A DNA stretch of 64,000 nt from Hyphomonas sp. L-53-1-40 (GTDB taxonomy: Bacteria; Pseudomonadota; Alphaproteobacteria; Caulobacterales; Hyphomonadaceae), in the NCBI RefSeq assembly GCF_000682775.1, contig NZ_AWFI01000003.1, forward strand, positions 31,804 through 95,803, written 5' to 3'. Shown here one piece after another: positions 43,306 to 53,841 of the stretch. How positions within the stretch are numbered: position 1 is the first letter of the stretch; every line of letters starts with the position of its first letter. Position numbers and translations under genes: made by a program. The notes beneath the pieces are model-generated. The model ran no database searches and had not been told where the DNA came from. It saw nothing but the letters and a program-made list of their open reading frames with translations.

Positions 43306-44497
43306 ATGCCCAACGCCCACGCCTTCCCCCGCCGATTTGATCTCGACTGGCTGCGCATCATCGCGTTTGGCCTGCTCATTCTCTACCATTCCGGCATGTT
43401 CTACGTGACGTGGGGCTGGCACGTAAAAAGCGTGCATGCGGGCCCGGAGGCCGAATGGGCGATGATGTTACTGAACCCTTGGCGACTCGCGCTGCTCTTC
43501 TTCATCTCCGGTGTGGCCTTGCGCTTTGCCGCGGACAAGCTCGGCGGCTCCAAACTGGCACGGGAACGCGCCGTACGACTGGGCCTGCCCATCCTGTTCG
43601 GCATGGCCGTCGTGGTCGCACCGCAAAGCTGGCTGCAGCTGGTCGAATCCGGAGAGTTCTCAGGCAGTTTCTGGACTTTCTGGCCTCAATACCTTGATTT
43701 CAATTCCGATTTCTCAGTGACGACCCCCACCTGGAACCATCTCTGGTACATTGTGTACCTGCTCGTTTACACGTTGATGCTGGCACCGTTTGCTGGCCGG
43801 ATCGCGCGCTTCATGGGCGGCACCGGCGCGCAGATCACAAAGCGCCTATTCGGCGGGAAATGGGGGCCAGCCGCCGCGCTGATCCTGCCAGTTCTGCCGC
43901 ATATCCTGTACCGCATCACGCTTGATCCGTATTTCAAGACCACCCACGACCTCACCTGGGACTGGGCCAATCACGCCCACAGCCTGACCATGCTGATGAT
44001 CGGTTTCCTGCTGGCCAAGGATGTCTATTTCTGGAACGCGATCCGTCGCGTGCTTCCGTTCGCAGTCGGCCTGATGGTTGGCCTCGGCGCAGGCCTGTCC
44101 GTCCTCTGGGCAAACTGGGAAATGCTAAGCGAAAGCGGAGACTGGGACTGGATCATCTGGCCTGCCCGCATTGCGCGCCTCGCCTATGCCTGGATCACCA
44201 TCGCAGCCCTGCTCGGCCTCGCCGAACGCTACCTCAACCGGCCCAGCCGTGCGCTGACCTACATGACCGAGGCGATCTTCCCCTGGTACATCCTGCACCA
44301 GACGCTGACCGTCATGCTCGGCTACTGGCTGACCCGGCAGGACCTGCCCGCTTGTCATCGGCGGCACATTTGCCGGATGTGCCCTGTTGCACGAATTGGC
44401 CATCCGCCGCGTCGGCTTTCTGCGGCCGCTATTCGGGCTGAAGCCCGCCAGCGCGTCGCCCGTCTCTAGAAAGGCGAGCGCGGCAGCGACAGTTTGA
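43306..44497 (+). pseudogene. acyltransferase family 3 protein, frameshifted near the end
   Basis: A multi-helix membrane acyltransferase of the OafA/YrhL type, which O-acetylates cell-surface sugars. The start FDLDWLRIIAFGLLILYHSG, ISGVALRFAAD, and WFL-type segments follow with about ten helices. Frame 1 runs to a stop at 44469 but degrades after YWLTRQDLPA. The true ending (LVIGGTFAGCALLHELAIRR and VGFLRPLFGLKPASA) continues in another frame to 44497, so one indel lies near 44341-44352. AGGAG precedes the ATG. The corrected end overlaps the convergent channel gene by 32 bases. Confidence 0.82.
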
Positions 44498-45074
44498 AAA
44501 TGATCGCCAGCGCGCGGATCATGAAGGCTGCGAGGAGGCCGCCTCCAAAGGCAAAGGTCTCCTCGACGGCACTCAACTTGAGCAGGAAATAGACGAGCGA
44601 CCCCATCAGGGCGGCTGTTGCGTAAATATCCTTCTTGAGCAGCAGCGGCTCTTCATTGGCGACGACATCACGGAGCAAGCCGCCTGCACTTGCCGTCATC
44701 GTGCCCATGATCAGCACGACCGGCCAGCCAAAGCCAAGCGACATGGCCTTCGCCGCGCCGGTCACCGCGAACAGCGCCATGCCGAACGCATCGGCCCAAC
44801 GCAGGGGCCGGAAATTCTCAAGCCAGCGATGAAAGAAGAAAGCGGTAAAGCCCCCTGCCACCGCCAGGCCCAGCGTCTGGGTATCCTCCAGGCAGAAGAC
44901 TGGCTGGGACAGGATGAGATCACGCAGCGTGCCACCGCCAATCGCCGGCAGGAAGGCCAGCACGATGACGCCGAACATGTCCATTTGCTTGCGCACGGCG
45001 ACAATCCCGCCGGAGATCGCGAACACGAACACGCCGATCCGGTCGGCAAACAGGAGAAGAAGGTCAGGGGTCAT
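44466..45074 (-). CDS. trimeric intracellular cation channel family protein
   Basis: A 202-residue membrane protein with seven hydrophobic segments in two repeats of the UPF0126 (TRIC-like) type. The motifs AISGGIVAVRKQMDMFGVIV, LAFLPAIGGGTLRDLIL and MTASAGGLLRDVVANEEPLL contain the GGGTLRD and GGLLRD glycine-rich kinks that form the cation pathway. Bacterial members conduct potassium-like ions; in vivo roles are not settled. Length is typical. Confidence 0.9.
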   Translation of the reverse strand: MTPDLLLLFADRIGVFVFAISGGIVAVRKQMDMFGVIVLAFLPAIGGGTLRDLILSQPVFCLEDTQTLGLAVAGGFTAFFFHRWLENFRPLRWADAFGMALFAVTGAAKAMSLGFGWPVVLIMGTMTASAGGLLRDVVANEEPLLLKKDIYATAALMGSLVYFLLKLSAVEETFAFGGGLLAAFMIRALAIIFKLSLPRSPF

Positions 45075-45092
45075 ATGCTGAGCAGGTTCAGC

Positions 45093-46226
45093 CTATTCGG
45101 CTGCCACCTCGGCCGCCTCACGCTCGCGGCGCAGGGCTTCGGCTTTCTGCTCCACCAGACCGACGATGTGGTCGACCATTTCCGCATTGGAAACATTGTG
45201 GTCAGCGCGGCCGGACACAAACATCTTGCCGCTTTCCTTGCCGCCGCCGGTAAAGCCCAGATCGGTCAGCGCTGCCTCGCCCGGTCCGTTCACGACACAG
45301 CCGATAATTGACAGGCTGATCGGTTCGGAAATGTGCGCCAAGCGTTGTTCGAGCACTTCGACGGTCTTGATGACGTCAAAGCCCTGCCGCGCGCAGCTGG
45401 GACACGCCACGATGTTGACGCCGCGTGTCCGCAGACCGAGCGATTTCAACATCTCGAAGCCGACCTTCACCTCTTCCACCGGATCGGCCGACAGGGAGAC
45501 GCGGATCGTGTCGCCAATGCCGGCCCAGAGCAACGCGCCCATACCAATAGAGGATTTGACGGTACCTGTGCGCAGTCCGCCCGCTTCGGTAATGCCCAAA
45601 TGTAGCGGCGCGTCGGTTGCCTCGGCCAGCTGCTGATAGGCCGCCACGGTCAGGAACATGTCTGAGGCTTTGACTGAAATCTTGTAGTCGTGGAAGCCGA
45701 GATCATCGAGGATACAGGCATGGTCCAGCGCGGATTCGACCATCGCATCCGGACACGGCTCACCATATTTTTCCAGCAGATGCCGCTCCAGCGAGCCGCC
45801 ATTGACGCCGATCCGGATGGAACACCCATTGGCGCGCGCCGCTGCCACGACTTCCCTCACCCGGGCTTCAGACCCGATATTGCCGGGATTGATTCGCAGG
45901 CAAGCCGCGCCAGCGTCGGCGGCTTCGATACCGCGCTTATAGTGGAAATGGATGTCCGCGACGATTGGCACGGGACTCGCCCGGCAAATTTCCGGCATCG
46001 CCGCTGTGGAGTCTTCCGTTGGACAGGAGACGCGCACAATGTCCACGCCCGCTTCTGCAGCGCGCTCGATCTGCGCGAGCGTGGCGGCGACATCCTCCGT
46101 CGGCGTGTTCGTCATGGTCTGCACGGCAATCGGGGCGTCGCCGCCCACAAGCACATTGCCAACGCGGATCTGGCGGGATTTCCGGCGCTCGATGTTACGC
46201 CAGGGACGGATTGGATTATGCGACAT
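45093..46226 (-). CDS. ispG: 4-hydroxy-3-methylbut-2-en-1-yl diphosphate synthase (flavodoxin)
   Basis: A 377-residue [4Fe-4S] enzyme of the MEP isoprenoid pathway that converts MEcPP to HMBPP. The N-terminus ([32 protein letters not shown]), the TIM-barrel middle ([28 protein letters not shown]) and the iron-sulfur motifs ([12 protein letters not shown] and [11 protein letters not shown]) are all present. It is followed by the TRIC-like gene and preceded by the RodZ-like gene on the same strand, the latter a common neighbour of ispG in alphaproteobacteria. Confidence 0.96.
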   Translation of the reverse strand: MSHNPIRPWRNIERRKSRQIRVGNVLVGGDAPIAVQTMTNTPTEDVAATLAQIERAAEAGVDIVRVSCPTEDSTAAMPEICRASPVPIVADIHFHYKRGIEAADAGAACLRINPGNIGSEARVREVVAAARANGCSIRIGVNGGSLERHLLEKYGEPCPDAMVESALDHACILDDLGFHDYKISVKASDMFLTVAAYQQLAEATDAPLHLGITEAGGLRTGTVKSSIGMGALLWAGIGDTIRVSLSADPVEEVKVGFEMLKSLGLRTRGVNIVACPSCARQGFDVIKTVEVLEQRLAHISEPISLSIIGCVVNGPGEAALTDLGFTGGGKESGKMFVSGRADHNVSNAEMVDHIVGLVEQKAEALRREREAAEVAAE

Positions 46227-46291
46227 GGGCGCGGGGTCCTGTCCGGTGAGTGTCCCGGATCACATGGCGGGTCCGGCGGCTCATGGCAAGC

Positions 46292-47245
46292 CTAGCGGGT
46301 GGCCTTGGTGCCACCATTGGCAGCCATGGCTGGGGCCGCTGCATCGGCGGCGCGACCAATCTGGTCATCAATGCTCGCCGAAAACACCTGGGCGCCTTCA
46401 GGGCCCAGAGGGCCGATTGTGACATCACCGACACGCCATTCAAAGGCGCCGCCATTGCGGGCAGACACGGTCCAGCCGGCCTGAAGGCGCGGAAAATAGC
46501 TTTCTCCGGCAGCCATAACGCGGCTGCGGAAAATGGTGCCATCAGCGCCGCGCACTTCCATCCAGCCCTGCTTCACCGCCACCAGTTCCAGCGGCAAATT
46601 CTTGGGGACAGGGCGATCGGATTTCGTGGATTCCGCGAACAGGCTGTCACGCGCGCCATTCACGGCGACGACACCAGGTTCGGCGGAAAGTTCGACATTC
46701 GGGCGCACCAATTGCGACACGCCAAGCGCGCCTGCGCCCAGCGCTACCAAGACCGCGGCTGCAGCAACCGCGAGCGGCCATTTAGCCTTTTCCGGTGCGA
46801 TCTGGCCAATCTTGGGGACCGGGGCGTCGCTGTGCACTTCTTCGACAGCGCCGCATTCCTGACTGTAAATCCGGATAACTTCCTTTTCCGGCAGCTGGAG
46901 ATATTTGGCGTAAGTATTGAGGATCGCAGTCAAATAGCCGCCACGTGGAAGTTCGCCGACTTCCATGCGCTCAATCCACATCAGATAATCTTTGCGCATC
47001 AATGTTGCGCGGGACACGTCTGCGATTTCGAGGCCCAAAGCCTCCCGCACACGGCGCAGGACCTGGCCCATACGCAACGGCTCGCCATCGAATTCGCGCG
47101 CCTGGAAAATCTCCATGGCACGTTCGCGCGGCGTCATTTCCGTCTCATTCGACACAGATTCCGACACGCTCGCAGACGTGTCCTGCGATGCCACAGGGCT
47201 CGCATCATCACGGTCTTGCTCAGGGGTCAGGTCGTCGTGTGCCAT
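46292..47245 (-). CDS. RodZ-like helix-turn-helix protein (DUF4115)
   Basis: A 317-residue protein. An acidic N-terminal extension (about 50 residues) precedes an HTH_25 domain (MGQVLRRVREALGLEIADVS, YLMWIERMEVGELPRGGYLT). A membrane helix (WPLAVAAAAVLVALGAGALG) follows, and then a periplasmic DUF4115 domain (LPLELVAVKQGWMEVRGADG, FPRLQAGWTVSARNGGAFEW). RodZ links MreB filaments to the cell-wall synthesis machine. The position just upstream of ispG supports the family call. The C-terminal tail is Ala-rich and variable. Confidence 0.88.
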   Translation of the reverse strand: MAHDDLTPEQDRDDASPVASQDTSASVSESVSNETEMTPRERAMEIFQAREFDGEPLRMGQVLRRVREALGLEIADVSRATLMRKDYLMWIERMEVGELPRGGYLTAILNTYAKYLQLPEKEVIRIYSQECGAVEEVHSDAPVPKIGQIAPEKAKWPLAVAAAAVLVALGAGALGVSQLVRPNVELSAEPGVVAVNGARDSLFAESTKSDRPVPKNLPLELVAVKQGWMEVRGADGTIFRSRVMAAGESYFPRLQAGWTVSARNGGAFEWRVGDVTIGPLGPEGAQVFSASIDDQIGRAADAAAPAMAANGGTKATR

Positions 47246-47337
47246 ATTCTTCCAGCTCTTCGATACAGCGAGGGGGTCCCCTCCCTGCAGCGCAATTTCT
47301 GGTCCATGAATGTGGTTATTATATGGGCCAGTCCATA

Positions 47338-49602
47338 TTAACCATCAGAAAGCTCAATCCCATGATCGGCTGCCAAGGCTAATACTTGGTTACGGAAATC
47401 CTGCTTCGGGGCGTCCAGAGCAGCCAAAAAGTCTGGCCTGAATGCCTGCAAGTCGAATGACCTTATCATTTGCTTGACCGGTCCAATAGAGCCCGCTGAC
47501 ATCGACAATGTGGTAAATCCCAGTGCCACGAAGCAAAGCGCAGACAGGGTTGATCCCGTCGCTTCCCCGCACGCGGACATGCGTATGCCATGAGTTTTAC
47601 AGGCGTCCGAGACCTCTTTCAGGAATCGCAATGCGCTGGGTGACACCAGATCGTAGCGATCCGATACATGCGGCGTCATCCGGTCAGCCGCGAAGAAAAA
47701 TTGCATCAGGTCATTCGTCCCGACCGACAGGAATTCCGCCTTGCCGGCAAGTTCTGGCAAACCATACGCCAAAGCTGGCGTTTCCAGCATCACGCCGACT
47801 TCCACGCGTGACGGTCGGCGCCCCGTGCGCTTTGCCGACCATTCGACCTCTGTCAGCAACAGGTCACGCGCTTCCTCGAATTCGGACGCCACGGTCACCA
47901 TCGGAAACATGACGGTCAGCGGTCGCTCTCCAGCGGCGCGAACCAGCGCGCGCAATTGGCGCCGGAACAAGCCCTTATGGTCCAGCGCGAACCGGATCGA
48001 CCGCCAGCCCAGTGCCGGGTTTTCTTCTCGTTGCAAGTTCAGCGCGGGCAGCACTTTGTCGCCGCCCAAATCCACGGTGCGGAAGATGACCGGCTTGCCA
48101 TCGGCCTTGTCCAGAACGCGCTTGTAGAGGTCGATCTGGTCATTCAGCTTGGGCAGAGATTCCGAGACGAGGAACTGAAATTCAGTGCGGAACAGGCCTA
48201 CGCCGTCAGCGCCTGCCTGTTTCATCATGTCCATATCGAGGTCGAGCCCCGCATTCAGCATCAACGAGACTTCCGTGCCATCGGTCGTGCGGGCTGGCAG
48301 ATCCTTCAGCGCTTCATAGCCCGCCTGACGTTCTGAACGCAGCGAAACCCGCCCTTTGTACGCATCGTACAGGGAGTCATCCGGGCGAATATGCAGCGTG
48401 CCATCCTCGGCATCGACGATAACCCAATCGCCCTGGTCGATCCGTGTGGTCAGGCCGGCAATGCCACCCAATGTCGGAATACCAAGCGCGCGCGCAACGA
48501 TGGCCGCATGCGACGAGGCCGCTGCCTCTTCCATCAGGATCGCCCTGAGGCCGGTGTTGGAGTACTCCAGCAGCTCTGCCGGTCCAAGCCGCCGTGCGAC
48601 AAGCACGCTGCGCTCCTCGCTGATCTGGGGCTTGCCCTCTTCCCCGCCAAGAATGCGTAGCAGCCGGTTGTCGAGATCTTCGAGGTCGTGCAGCCGCTCG
48701 CGCAAATAAGGGTCGCGCGCACTTTGCAGACGTGCGCGGTGTTCGCGCCGCGCCCGGTCAACCGACGCCTCAGCGGAGAGTCCGGATTTCACGCCTTCCT
48801 GCAGCTTTTCGGCCCATGATGGGTCATGTGCCAGCAGGCGATAGGTTTCCATCACATCGCGCGGGTCTTCGCCCAACGCGGCGCCATCCAACGCCATCAT
48901 GCGGTCGATAGAGGCCTTCAGCTCCTCCATGCCTTCGGACAGGCGCTTGCTTTCGGTCACCTGATCTGCGGCGAAGAATTTGGCGGCCGGCACGACCGGA
49001 TCATGCAACACAGCGCGGCCATATCCGAGGCCTTCGCAAAACACGCGTCCCGTCAAGGACGCCGTATTGCGCTCTCGCTTCTCGTTACCGCCATTGTTCA
49101 GCGCATCGGGGTCAATCCGATCGACAATCTCGGCCAGCACCATGGCAATTGTCTGAAGGTTGTCGATTTCCTCATCATCATAGGCCCGCTCGGTCCGGTT
49201 CTGAACCGTAAGCACGCCAATGACGCGCCCGCCGCGCAGGATCGGCACGCCGAGAAAGGCGTGGAACGGGTCTTCGCCGGTCTCCGGCCGGTAGGAGAAT
49301 GAAGGGTGGCGCGGCGCGTCTTGAATGGCCATCGGTTCGGCTCGGCGCGCAACCAAGCCGACAAGTCCCTCATTCACGCTGAGGCGTGTGGCCGCGACGG
49401 CATCGGCCTTGAGACCCTCAGTCGCGATGAGGAGCAGCGCGCCGCCCTGCAGTCTGAGATAGATGGAGCAGACATCTGCCACCATGGTGGAGGCGATCAG
49501 GCGCACGACCTTGTCGAGCCGAGACCGTGTTTCGCCTTCCTCCGCCATAACCTGGCGGAGCCGGTTCATCAGCAAGCGCGTCGCGGGTAGATTATAAGGC
49601 AT
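47338..49602 (-). CDS. ptsP: phosphoenolpyruvate--protein phosphotransferase, EI-Ntr
   Basis: A 754-residue enzyme I of the nitrogen PTS. It has an N-terminal GAF domain (LRLQGGALLLIATEGLKADA, LVGLVARRAEPMAIQDAP), a PEP-utilising swivel domain with the phosphohistidine segment AAASSHAAIVARALGIPTLG, and the C-terminal PEP-binding barrel (DGVGLFRTEFQFLVSE, LSVGTNDLMQFFFAADR). It passes phosphate to NPr and EIIA-Ntr, controlling nitrogen, potassium and cell-cycle responses; in Caulobacter it feeds into (p)ppGpp regulation. It lies 26 bases downstream of lysC. Confidence 0.95.
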   Translation of the reverse strand: MPYNLPATRLLMNRLRQVMAEEGETRSRLDKVVRLIASTMVADVCSIYLRLQGGALLLIATEGLKADAVAATRLSVNEGLVGLVARRAEPMAIQDAPRHPSFSYRPETGEDPFHAFLGVPILRGGRVIGVLTVQNRTERAYDDEEIDNLQTIAMVLAEIVDRIDPDALNNGGNEKRERNTASLTGRVFCEGLGYGRAVLHDPVVPAAKFFAADQVTESKRLSEGMEELKASIDRMMALDGAALGEDPRDVMETYRLLAHDPSWAEKLQEGVKSGLSAEASVDRARREHRARLQSARDPYLRERLHDLEDLDNRLLRILGGEEGKPQISEERSVLVARRLGPAELLEYSNTGLRAILMEEAAASSHAAIVARALGIPTLGGIAGLTTRIDQGDWVIVDAEDGTLHIRPDDSLYDAYKGRVSLRSERQAGYEALKDLPARTTDGTEVSLMLNAGLDLDMDMMKQAGADGVGLFRTEFQFLVSESLPKLNDQIDLYKRVLDKADGKPVIFRTVDLGGDKVLPALNLQREENPALGWRSIRFALDHKGLFRRQLRALVRAAGERPLTVMFPMVTVASEFEEARDLLLTEVEWSAKRTGRRPSRVEVGVMLETPALAYGLPELAGKAEFLSVGTNDLMQFFFAADRMTPHVSDRYDLVSPSALRFLKEVSDACKTHGIRMSACGEATGSTLSALCFVALGFTTLSMSAGSIGPVKQMIRSFDLQAFRPDFLAALDAPKQDFRNQVLALAADHGIELSDG

Positions 49603-49628
49603 GGTCAGCCTGTATGTCGCAGCCTCTA

Positions 49629-50876
49629 TCAGGCAGCGTCAAGGCCGAATGCCGTATGGAGGGCCCGAACGGCCAACTCAGTATAGGCATCTCCAATCAG
49701 CACTGAAATCTTGATCTCCGAAGTAGAGATCACATCAATATTGATGCCTTTCTCGTACAGGGCCTTGAACATTGTCTCTGCGACGCCGGTATGGCTACGC
49801 ATGCCAACACCAACGATGGAAATTTTCGACACGTCGCGCACAACTTCGAGGCGCTCATAGCCAATTTCCTCATGCATGCTCTCAAGTGTGTCGCGCGCAA
49901 TAGGGCTGTCCCGGTCGGTGCAGGTGAACACCATATTGGCCTGTTCCGGCCCGCGCGCCTGCGCCTGGACGATCATATCCACATTCACCCCTGCCCGTGC
50001 GAGGGCCGAGAAGATCTTGGCGGAGATACCCGGCTTGTCCGGTACTCCATAGAGCGTGACCTTGGCTTCATCCCGGGAATAGGCAACGCCGCTGACAACC
50101 TGTTTTTCCACGATTTCTTCCTCTGAGCAGACAATGGTTCCGGGGTTCGGCTCGCCCGGCTTCAGGAAACTGGACAGAACCCTTACGGGCACATTGTGAT
50201 TCATCGCCATCTCGACAGACCGGGTCTGCAGAACCTTGGCGCCGAGGGATGCCAGTTCCAGCATCTCCTCAAACGAGATTTTCTCGATCCGCTGCGCCTT
50301 GGGCACAATCCTGGGATCGGTGGTGTAGACGCCGTCCACATCGGTGTAGATGTCGCACACACTTGCCTCAAGCGCGGCGGCAACCGCCACGGCGCTGGTA
50401 TCCGAACCGCCCCGGCCAAGCGTGGCCACGCGGTCATCATCTGTCACACCCTGGAATCCAGCGATCACGGCAATCTCACCGGCATCAATCGCGTCCGGCA
50501 GCGTGGAATCATCAAAGCCCATAATCCGCGCGCGGCCATGGCTCTTGTTTGTCTTGAGCCGCAATTGCCATCCGAGCCAGCTGCGGGCCTTCAGGCCCCG
50601 CCGGCGCAACGCCAATGCAAGAAGACCTGCCGTCACCTGCTCACCCGAGGCCACGACCACATCATACTCATCATCAAACTGTTCGCGCGGCAGGGCACCG
50701 CCCGCAGCGCCTTCGGCATAGCCCACCAACTTGTTGGTCTCGCCCGACATCGCAGACACGACAACCGCCATGCGCTCGCCTTTTTCAGCGCGCGCAGCGA
50801 CGATGTCCGCCACATTCGCGATGCGATCGAGGTCAGCTACGGATGTGCCGCCAAATTTCAGAACCGTGCGCGCCAT
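49629..50876 (-). CDS. lysC: aspartate kinase
   Basis: A 415-residue kinase making aspartyl phosphate, the first step to Lys, Thr, Met and diaminopimelate. The kinase domain begins LKFGGTSVADLDRIANVADI and contains VSAMSGETNKLVG, VASGEQVTAGLLALAL, TLGRGGSDTSAVAVAAAL and TDVDGVYTTDPRIVPKA. Two ACT domains follow (VTLYGVPDKPGISAKIFSAL and ISIVGVGMRSHTGVAETMFK), which bind feedback inhibitors. The ATG at 50876 is chosen because the family starts there; upstream codons belong to the lysC-ubiG gap. Confidence 0.96.
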   Translation of the reverse strand: MARTVLKFGGTSVADLDRIANVADIVAARAEKGERMAVVVSAMSGETNKLVGYAEGAAGGALPREQFDDEYDVVVASGEQVTAGLLALALRRRGLKARSWLGWQLRLKTNKSHGRARIMGFDDSTLPDAIDAGEIAVIAGFQGVTDDDRVATLGRGGSDTSAVAVAAALEASVCDIYTDVDGVYTTDPRIVPKAQRIEKISFEEMLELASLGAKVLQTRSVEMAMNHNVPVRVLSSFLKPGEPNPGTIVCSEEEIVEKQVVSGVAYSRDEAKVTLYGVPDKPGISAKIFSALARAGVNVDMIVQAQARGPEQANMVFTCTDRDSPIARDTLESMHEEIGYERLEVVRDVSKISIVGVGMRSHTGVAETMFKALYEKGINIDVISTSEIKISVLIGDAYTELAVRALHTAFGLDAA

Positions 50877-50969
50877 TTCGCCCCATATCCTGTCGTTTTC
50901 TTGGGATATCCCACTATATTCGCCCTCATAGGGGGTGTTCACGCCCGGATCAAACAGGTTTCTTGAACT

Positions 50970-51746
50970 ATGACAGTAGCAAAAGACAGGGCAGACCACG
51001 CGCCTGCCACACCCAGCATCGATCCGGACGAAGTTGCCAAGTTCTCAGCGATGGCTGCAGATTGGTGGAATCCCCGCGGCAAGTTTCGGCCGCTTCACAA
51101 ATTCAACCCCGTGCGGCTGCGCTTCATCCGTGACCAGGCAGAGAAGCATTTCGGGATTGCACCGGAGGCCAGACGCCCGCTGGACGGCCTGAGACTGCTC
51201 GATATCGGGTGCGGCGGCGGGCTCGTCTGCGAGCCGATGACACGGCTGGGCGCGTCGGTCACCGGCGTGGATGCCTCGGAGGCCAACATCAAGACCGCGA
51301 TGACGCATGCCGGCGAACAAGGCCTCGACATCGACTATCGCGCAGGCACAGCCGAAGGCCTGATTGAAAGCGGAGAGCCCCTGTTCGACATCGTGCTCAA
51401 TCTGGAAGTTGTCGAACATGTCGCTGACCCGCACCAGTTCCTGAAAGACACGGGCGGTCTCGTGAAACCGGGCGGCCTGATGATTGTCGCCACACTGAAT
51501 CGCACCGCCAAGGCGCTGGCCACTGCCGTGATCGGTGCCGAGTACGTGCTGGGCTGGTTGCCGCGCGGCACACATGACTGGTCGAAATTCGTGACGCCGG
51601 ACGAGGCCGATGCGGGACTCACAGCCGCAGGCCTCGTCACCGAACCGGCCATTGGTGTCTCCTACAATCCGCTGGCCGACAGCTGGAAGCTCTCCGGCGA
51701 CACCAAGGTGAACTACATGATCGTGGCCCGGAGACCTGCCGAATGA
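50970..51746 (+). CDS. ubiG: 3-demethylubiquinol 3-O-methyltransferase
   Basis: A 258-residue SAM-dependent methyltransferase of ubiquinone synthesis, acting at both O-methylation steps. Motif I is [20 protein letters not shown], with [37 protein letters not shown] and [20 protein letters not shown], all typical of UbiG. It is divergent from lysC, an arrangement kept in many alphaproteobacteria. It overlaps the DUF924 gene by four bases (ATGA). Confidence 0.95.
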   Translation: MTVAKDRADHAPATPSIDPDEVAKFSAMAADWWNPRGKFRPLHKFNPVRLRFIRDQAEKHFGIAPEARRPLDGLRLLDIGCGGGLVCEPMTRLGASVTGVDASEANIKTAMTHAGEQGLDIDYRAGTAEGLIESGEPLFDIVLNLEVVEHVADPHQFLKDTGGLVKPGGLMIVATLNRTAKALATAVIGAEYVLGWLPRGTHDWSKFVTPDEADAGLTAAGLVTEPAIGVSYNPLADSWKLSGDTKVNYMIVARRPAE

Positions 51747-52354
51747 CGAAAATACCCACCCCCGAAGATGTGCTGGCCTACTGGATCGGCGATACGCGCC
51801 ATTCTGCCGAAAACCTGAAGGAAAAGCACAAGCTCTGGTTCGGCAAATCGGACAAGACCGATGCCGAAATCCGCAGCCGGTTCTTGGGTCTGCTGGAGGA
51901 CGCGTCGCACATGCCCTTTGCAGATGATTGGGCGGCCGACGGCCCGCGCGGCCGATTGGCGGCAATCATTGTGCTCGACCAGTTCAGCCGCAACCTGTTC
52001 CGGGGGGATGCTCGCGCATTTCATCAGGACTCGCTCGCCCTTCGTATGTGCAAGGACGGCCTCGCGCTGAATGAGCACAAATCCCTCAGCGAAACAGAGC
52101 GCGTTTTTCTCTGCCTGCCACTGGAACATTCGGAATCCCTGGAAGACCAGAAACATTGCGTCGAAATGTTCGAAGAACTGGTCGCGGATGCGCGTCCGGA
52201 GTTCAAGGATTTCGCGAAAAGCACGCTGGATTATGCCCACCAGCACTTGAAGGTGATTCAGGATTTTGGTCGGTTCCCGCACCGGAACAAAGCGCTTGGG
52301 CGTGAGACAACCGTGGAAGAGGCCGAATGGCTGGCAGAAGGCGGCGGTTTCTAG
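51743..52354 (+). CDS. DUF924 family protein
   Basis: A 203-residue all-helical protein. The family markers are [73 protein letters not shown] and [14 protein letters not shown]. The fold resembles a TPR-like superhelix and the function is unknown. Translational coupling with ubiG through the ATGA overlap is common for this pair, but a ubiquinone role is not shown. Its stop overlaps the convergent MFS gene by four bases. Confidence 0.92.
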   Translation: MTKIPTPEDVLAYWIGDTRHSAENLKEKHKLWFGKSDKTDAEIRSRFLGLLEDASHMPFADDWAADGPRGRLAAIIVLDQFSRNLFRGDARAFHQDSLALRMCKDGLALNEHKSLSETERVFLCLPLEHSESLEDQKHCVEMFEELVADARPEFKDFAKSTLDYAHQHLKVIQDFGRFPHRNKALGRETTVEEAEWLAEGGGF

Positions 52355-53721
52355 TCCAGCATTTCCGGTCCGCGCGGATCCAGGCTCTTGCTGATATCCC
52401 GCTGCATGGCCCGGGTCAGCGTGTAGCGCGATGCGACAAGCGCTGCGAGACCGTACAAGATCACCGGCAACACACAGAAAACCAGCAGGAGGCCGTGCAG
52501 GGCTTCGGGGGAATTCTCCGCACCCGGTCGGAACCCGGCCACCCGTCCCAGCACGAAATATCCCACGCCGAACGCGAGGCTGCTGCCGATCTTGTAGGCG
52601 CTGGTCAGCAGGGAATAATAGATGCCCGCCCGGTTCTCGCCGGTTCGCGCCGCTTGGTATTCCACCACGTCCGCTGCCATTGATCGCGCGATCACGACGG
52701 GCGCGCTGAAGGCCGCACCGTTGACAAGCGCCCCGACCAGCAGCGCCCAGAAACCTCCGCCCAGACGTCCGGCGAGGTAGTAGATCACATAGCTCGACAT
52801 CCCCATGATCACCGCACACAGAAAAGCGGTGTTCTTCTCTGTCCGCGCCGAGAATTTGAGCCAGAAGGGCAAAGCCGCAACGGCCGTTGAAAAGAATATC
52901 ATCAGCACGACGCTGGACATGGAATCTGACAAACCAAACACGTATTCAGCCACGAACAGATAGTTCGAGGCCGTGATGGCCACGGCCGTTCCAACCAGTA
53001 GTTCCATGGAGAGCACGACACCGAGGAATTTGTTCCTGAGCGCCGCAATCATGGCCTTCAGATCAAACTTGGCGGCTTCACCCTTGTCGCCTCGCATAGG
53101 CCTGTCCGGCACGAAGGTGCAGGCGAGGAAGGCCACGATCGGTAGGGAGATAAGCAGCGCCCAGCCCATTACCTCGACTTGCCCGAACCGGTCCACTTCG
53201 ACACCAGCTGCAGCGAGGATCGCTGGCACAGCCAGCAAGGCGAGCATCGAGATGATGCTGAGCACTTCTGCCCATGTGAAGAAGCGGGAGCGATCATCAT
53301 AGTCGGTCGCAATCGCAGGCACCCATGCAGACCGCGCAGTCTGCAACAGGGTGAAACCGACATAGAAGAGCAGCATCCAGACCACGAAATAGCCCGGCCC
53401 CGCGCCGCGCTCCGGCATGTAGATGAAATAGGTCGCCAGCCCCAGTATCGGTACGCTCAGCACGATCCAATGGCGCACACGGCCCCACGGGCTACGGTAT
53501 CGATCGACCACGAACCCCATCACCGGGTCGGTCAGGATGTCCCAGAATCGCAGCACCATGAACAGGAAGCCGGTCAGCTCCAGGCCCAGGCCAACTTCAT
53601 TGGCGTAGAGCGGTGCAAGATACACGGCCAACGGCAACCCCACCCCCGCCAGCGGGACGCTGAGTGAGGAAAAGGCGAGTACTCTCGGTAGGGACAGGCG
53701 CGGGCCACTTGCGTCAGTCAT
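52351..53721 (-). CDS. MFS transporter, GPH (MelB-like) type
   Basis: A 456-residue transporter with twelve membrane segments. The glycoside-pentoside-hexuronide signature is visible: VLRFWDILTDPVMGFVVDRY followed by RSPWGRVRHWI, with the conserved Asp residues in helices II and IV that bind cation in MelB. The loop ARSAWVPAIATDYDDRSRFF and the second-half VNGAAFSAPVVIARSMAADV agree. The substrate is probably a glycoside or uronate; nearby genes do not decide it. Confidence 0.88.
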   Translation of the reverse strand: MTDASGPRLSLPRVLAFSSLSVPLAGVGLPLAVYLAPLYANEVGLGLELTGFLFMVLRFWDILTDPVMGFVVDRYRSPWGRVRHWIVLSVPILGLATYFIYMPERGAGPGYFVVWMLLFYVGFTLLQTARSAWVPAIATDYDDRSRFFTWAEVLSIISMLALLAVPAILAAAGVEVDRFGQVEVMGWALLISLPIVAFLACTFVPDRPMRGDKGEAAKFDLKAMIAALRNKFLGVVLSMELLVGTAVAITASNYLFVAEYVFGLSDSMSSVVLMIFFSTAVAALPFWLKFSARTEKNTAFLCAVIMGMSSYVIYYLAGRLGGGFWALLVGALVNGAAFSAPVVIARSMAADVVEYQAARTGENRAGIYYSLLTSAYKIGSSLAFGVGYFVLGRVAGFRPGAENSPEALHGLLLVFCVLPVILYGLAALVASRYTLTRAMQRDISKSLDPRGPEMLD

Positions 53722-53841
53722 ACGCGCAGCCTGCCCGGTAAAAACGTGACGGCCAAGTCATTTTTTTATCGCCGGAACGGTTGACGTCGCGCCGGTCGGG
53801 CCTGACACCGGATAAAAGATGTGCCGGGAGGAAATGGGCCA

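Noticed and set aside
53774..53800. GGAAC before the M20 peptidase gene
   Set aside because: The position of the -10 reads GTCG; no GTT at 16 or 17 bases.
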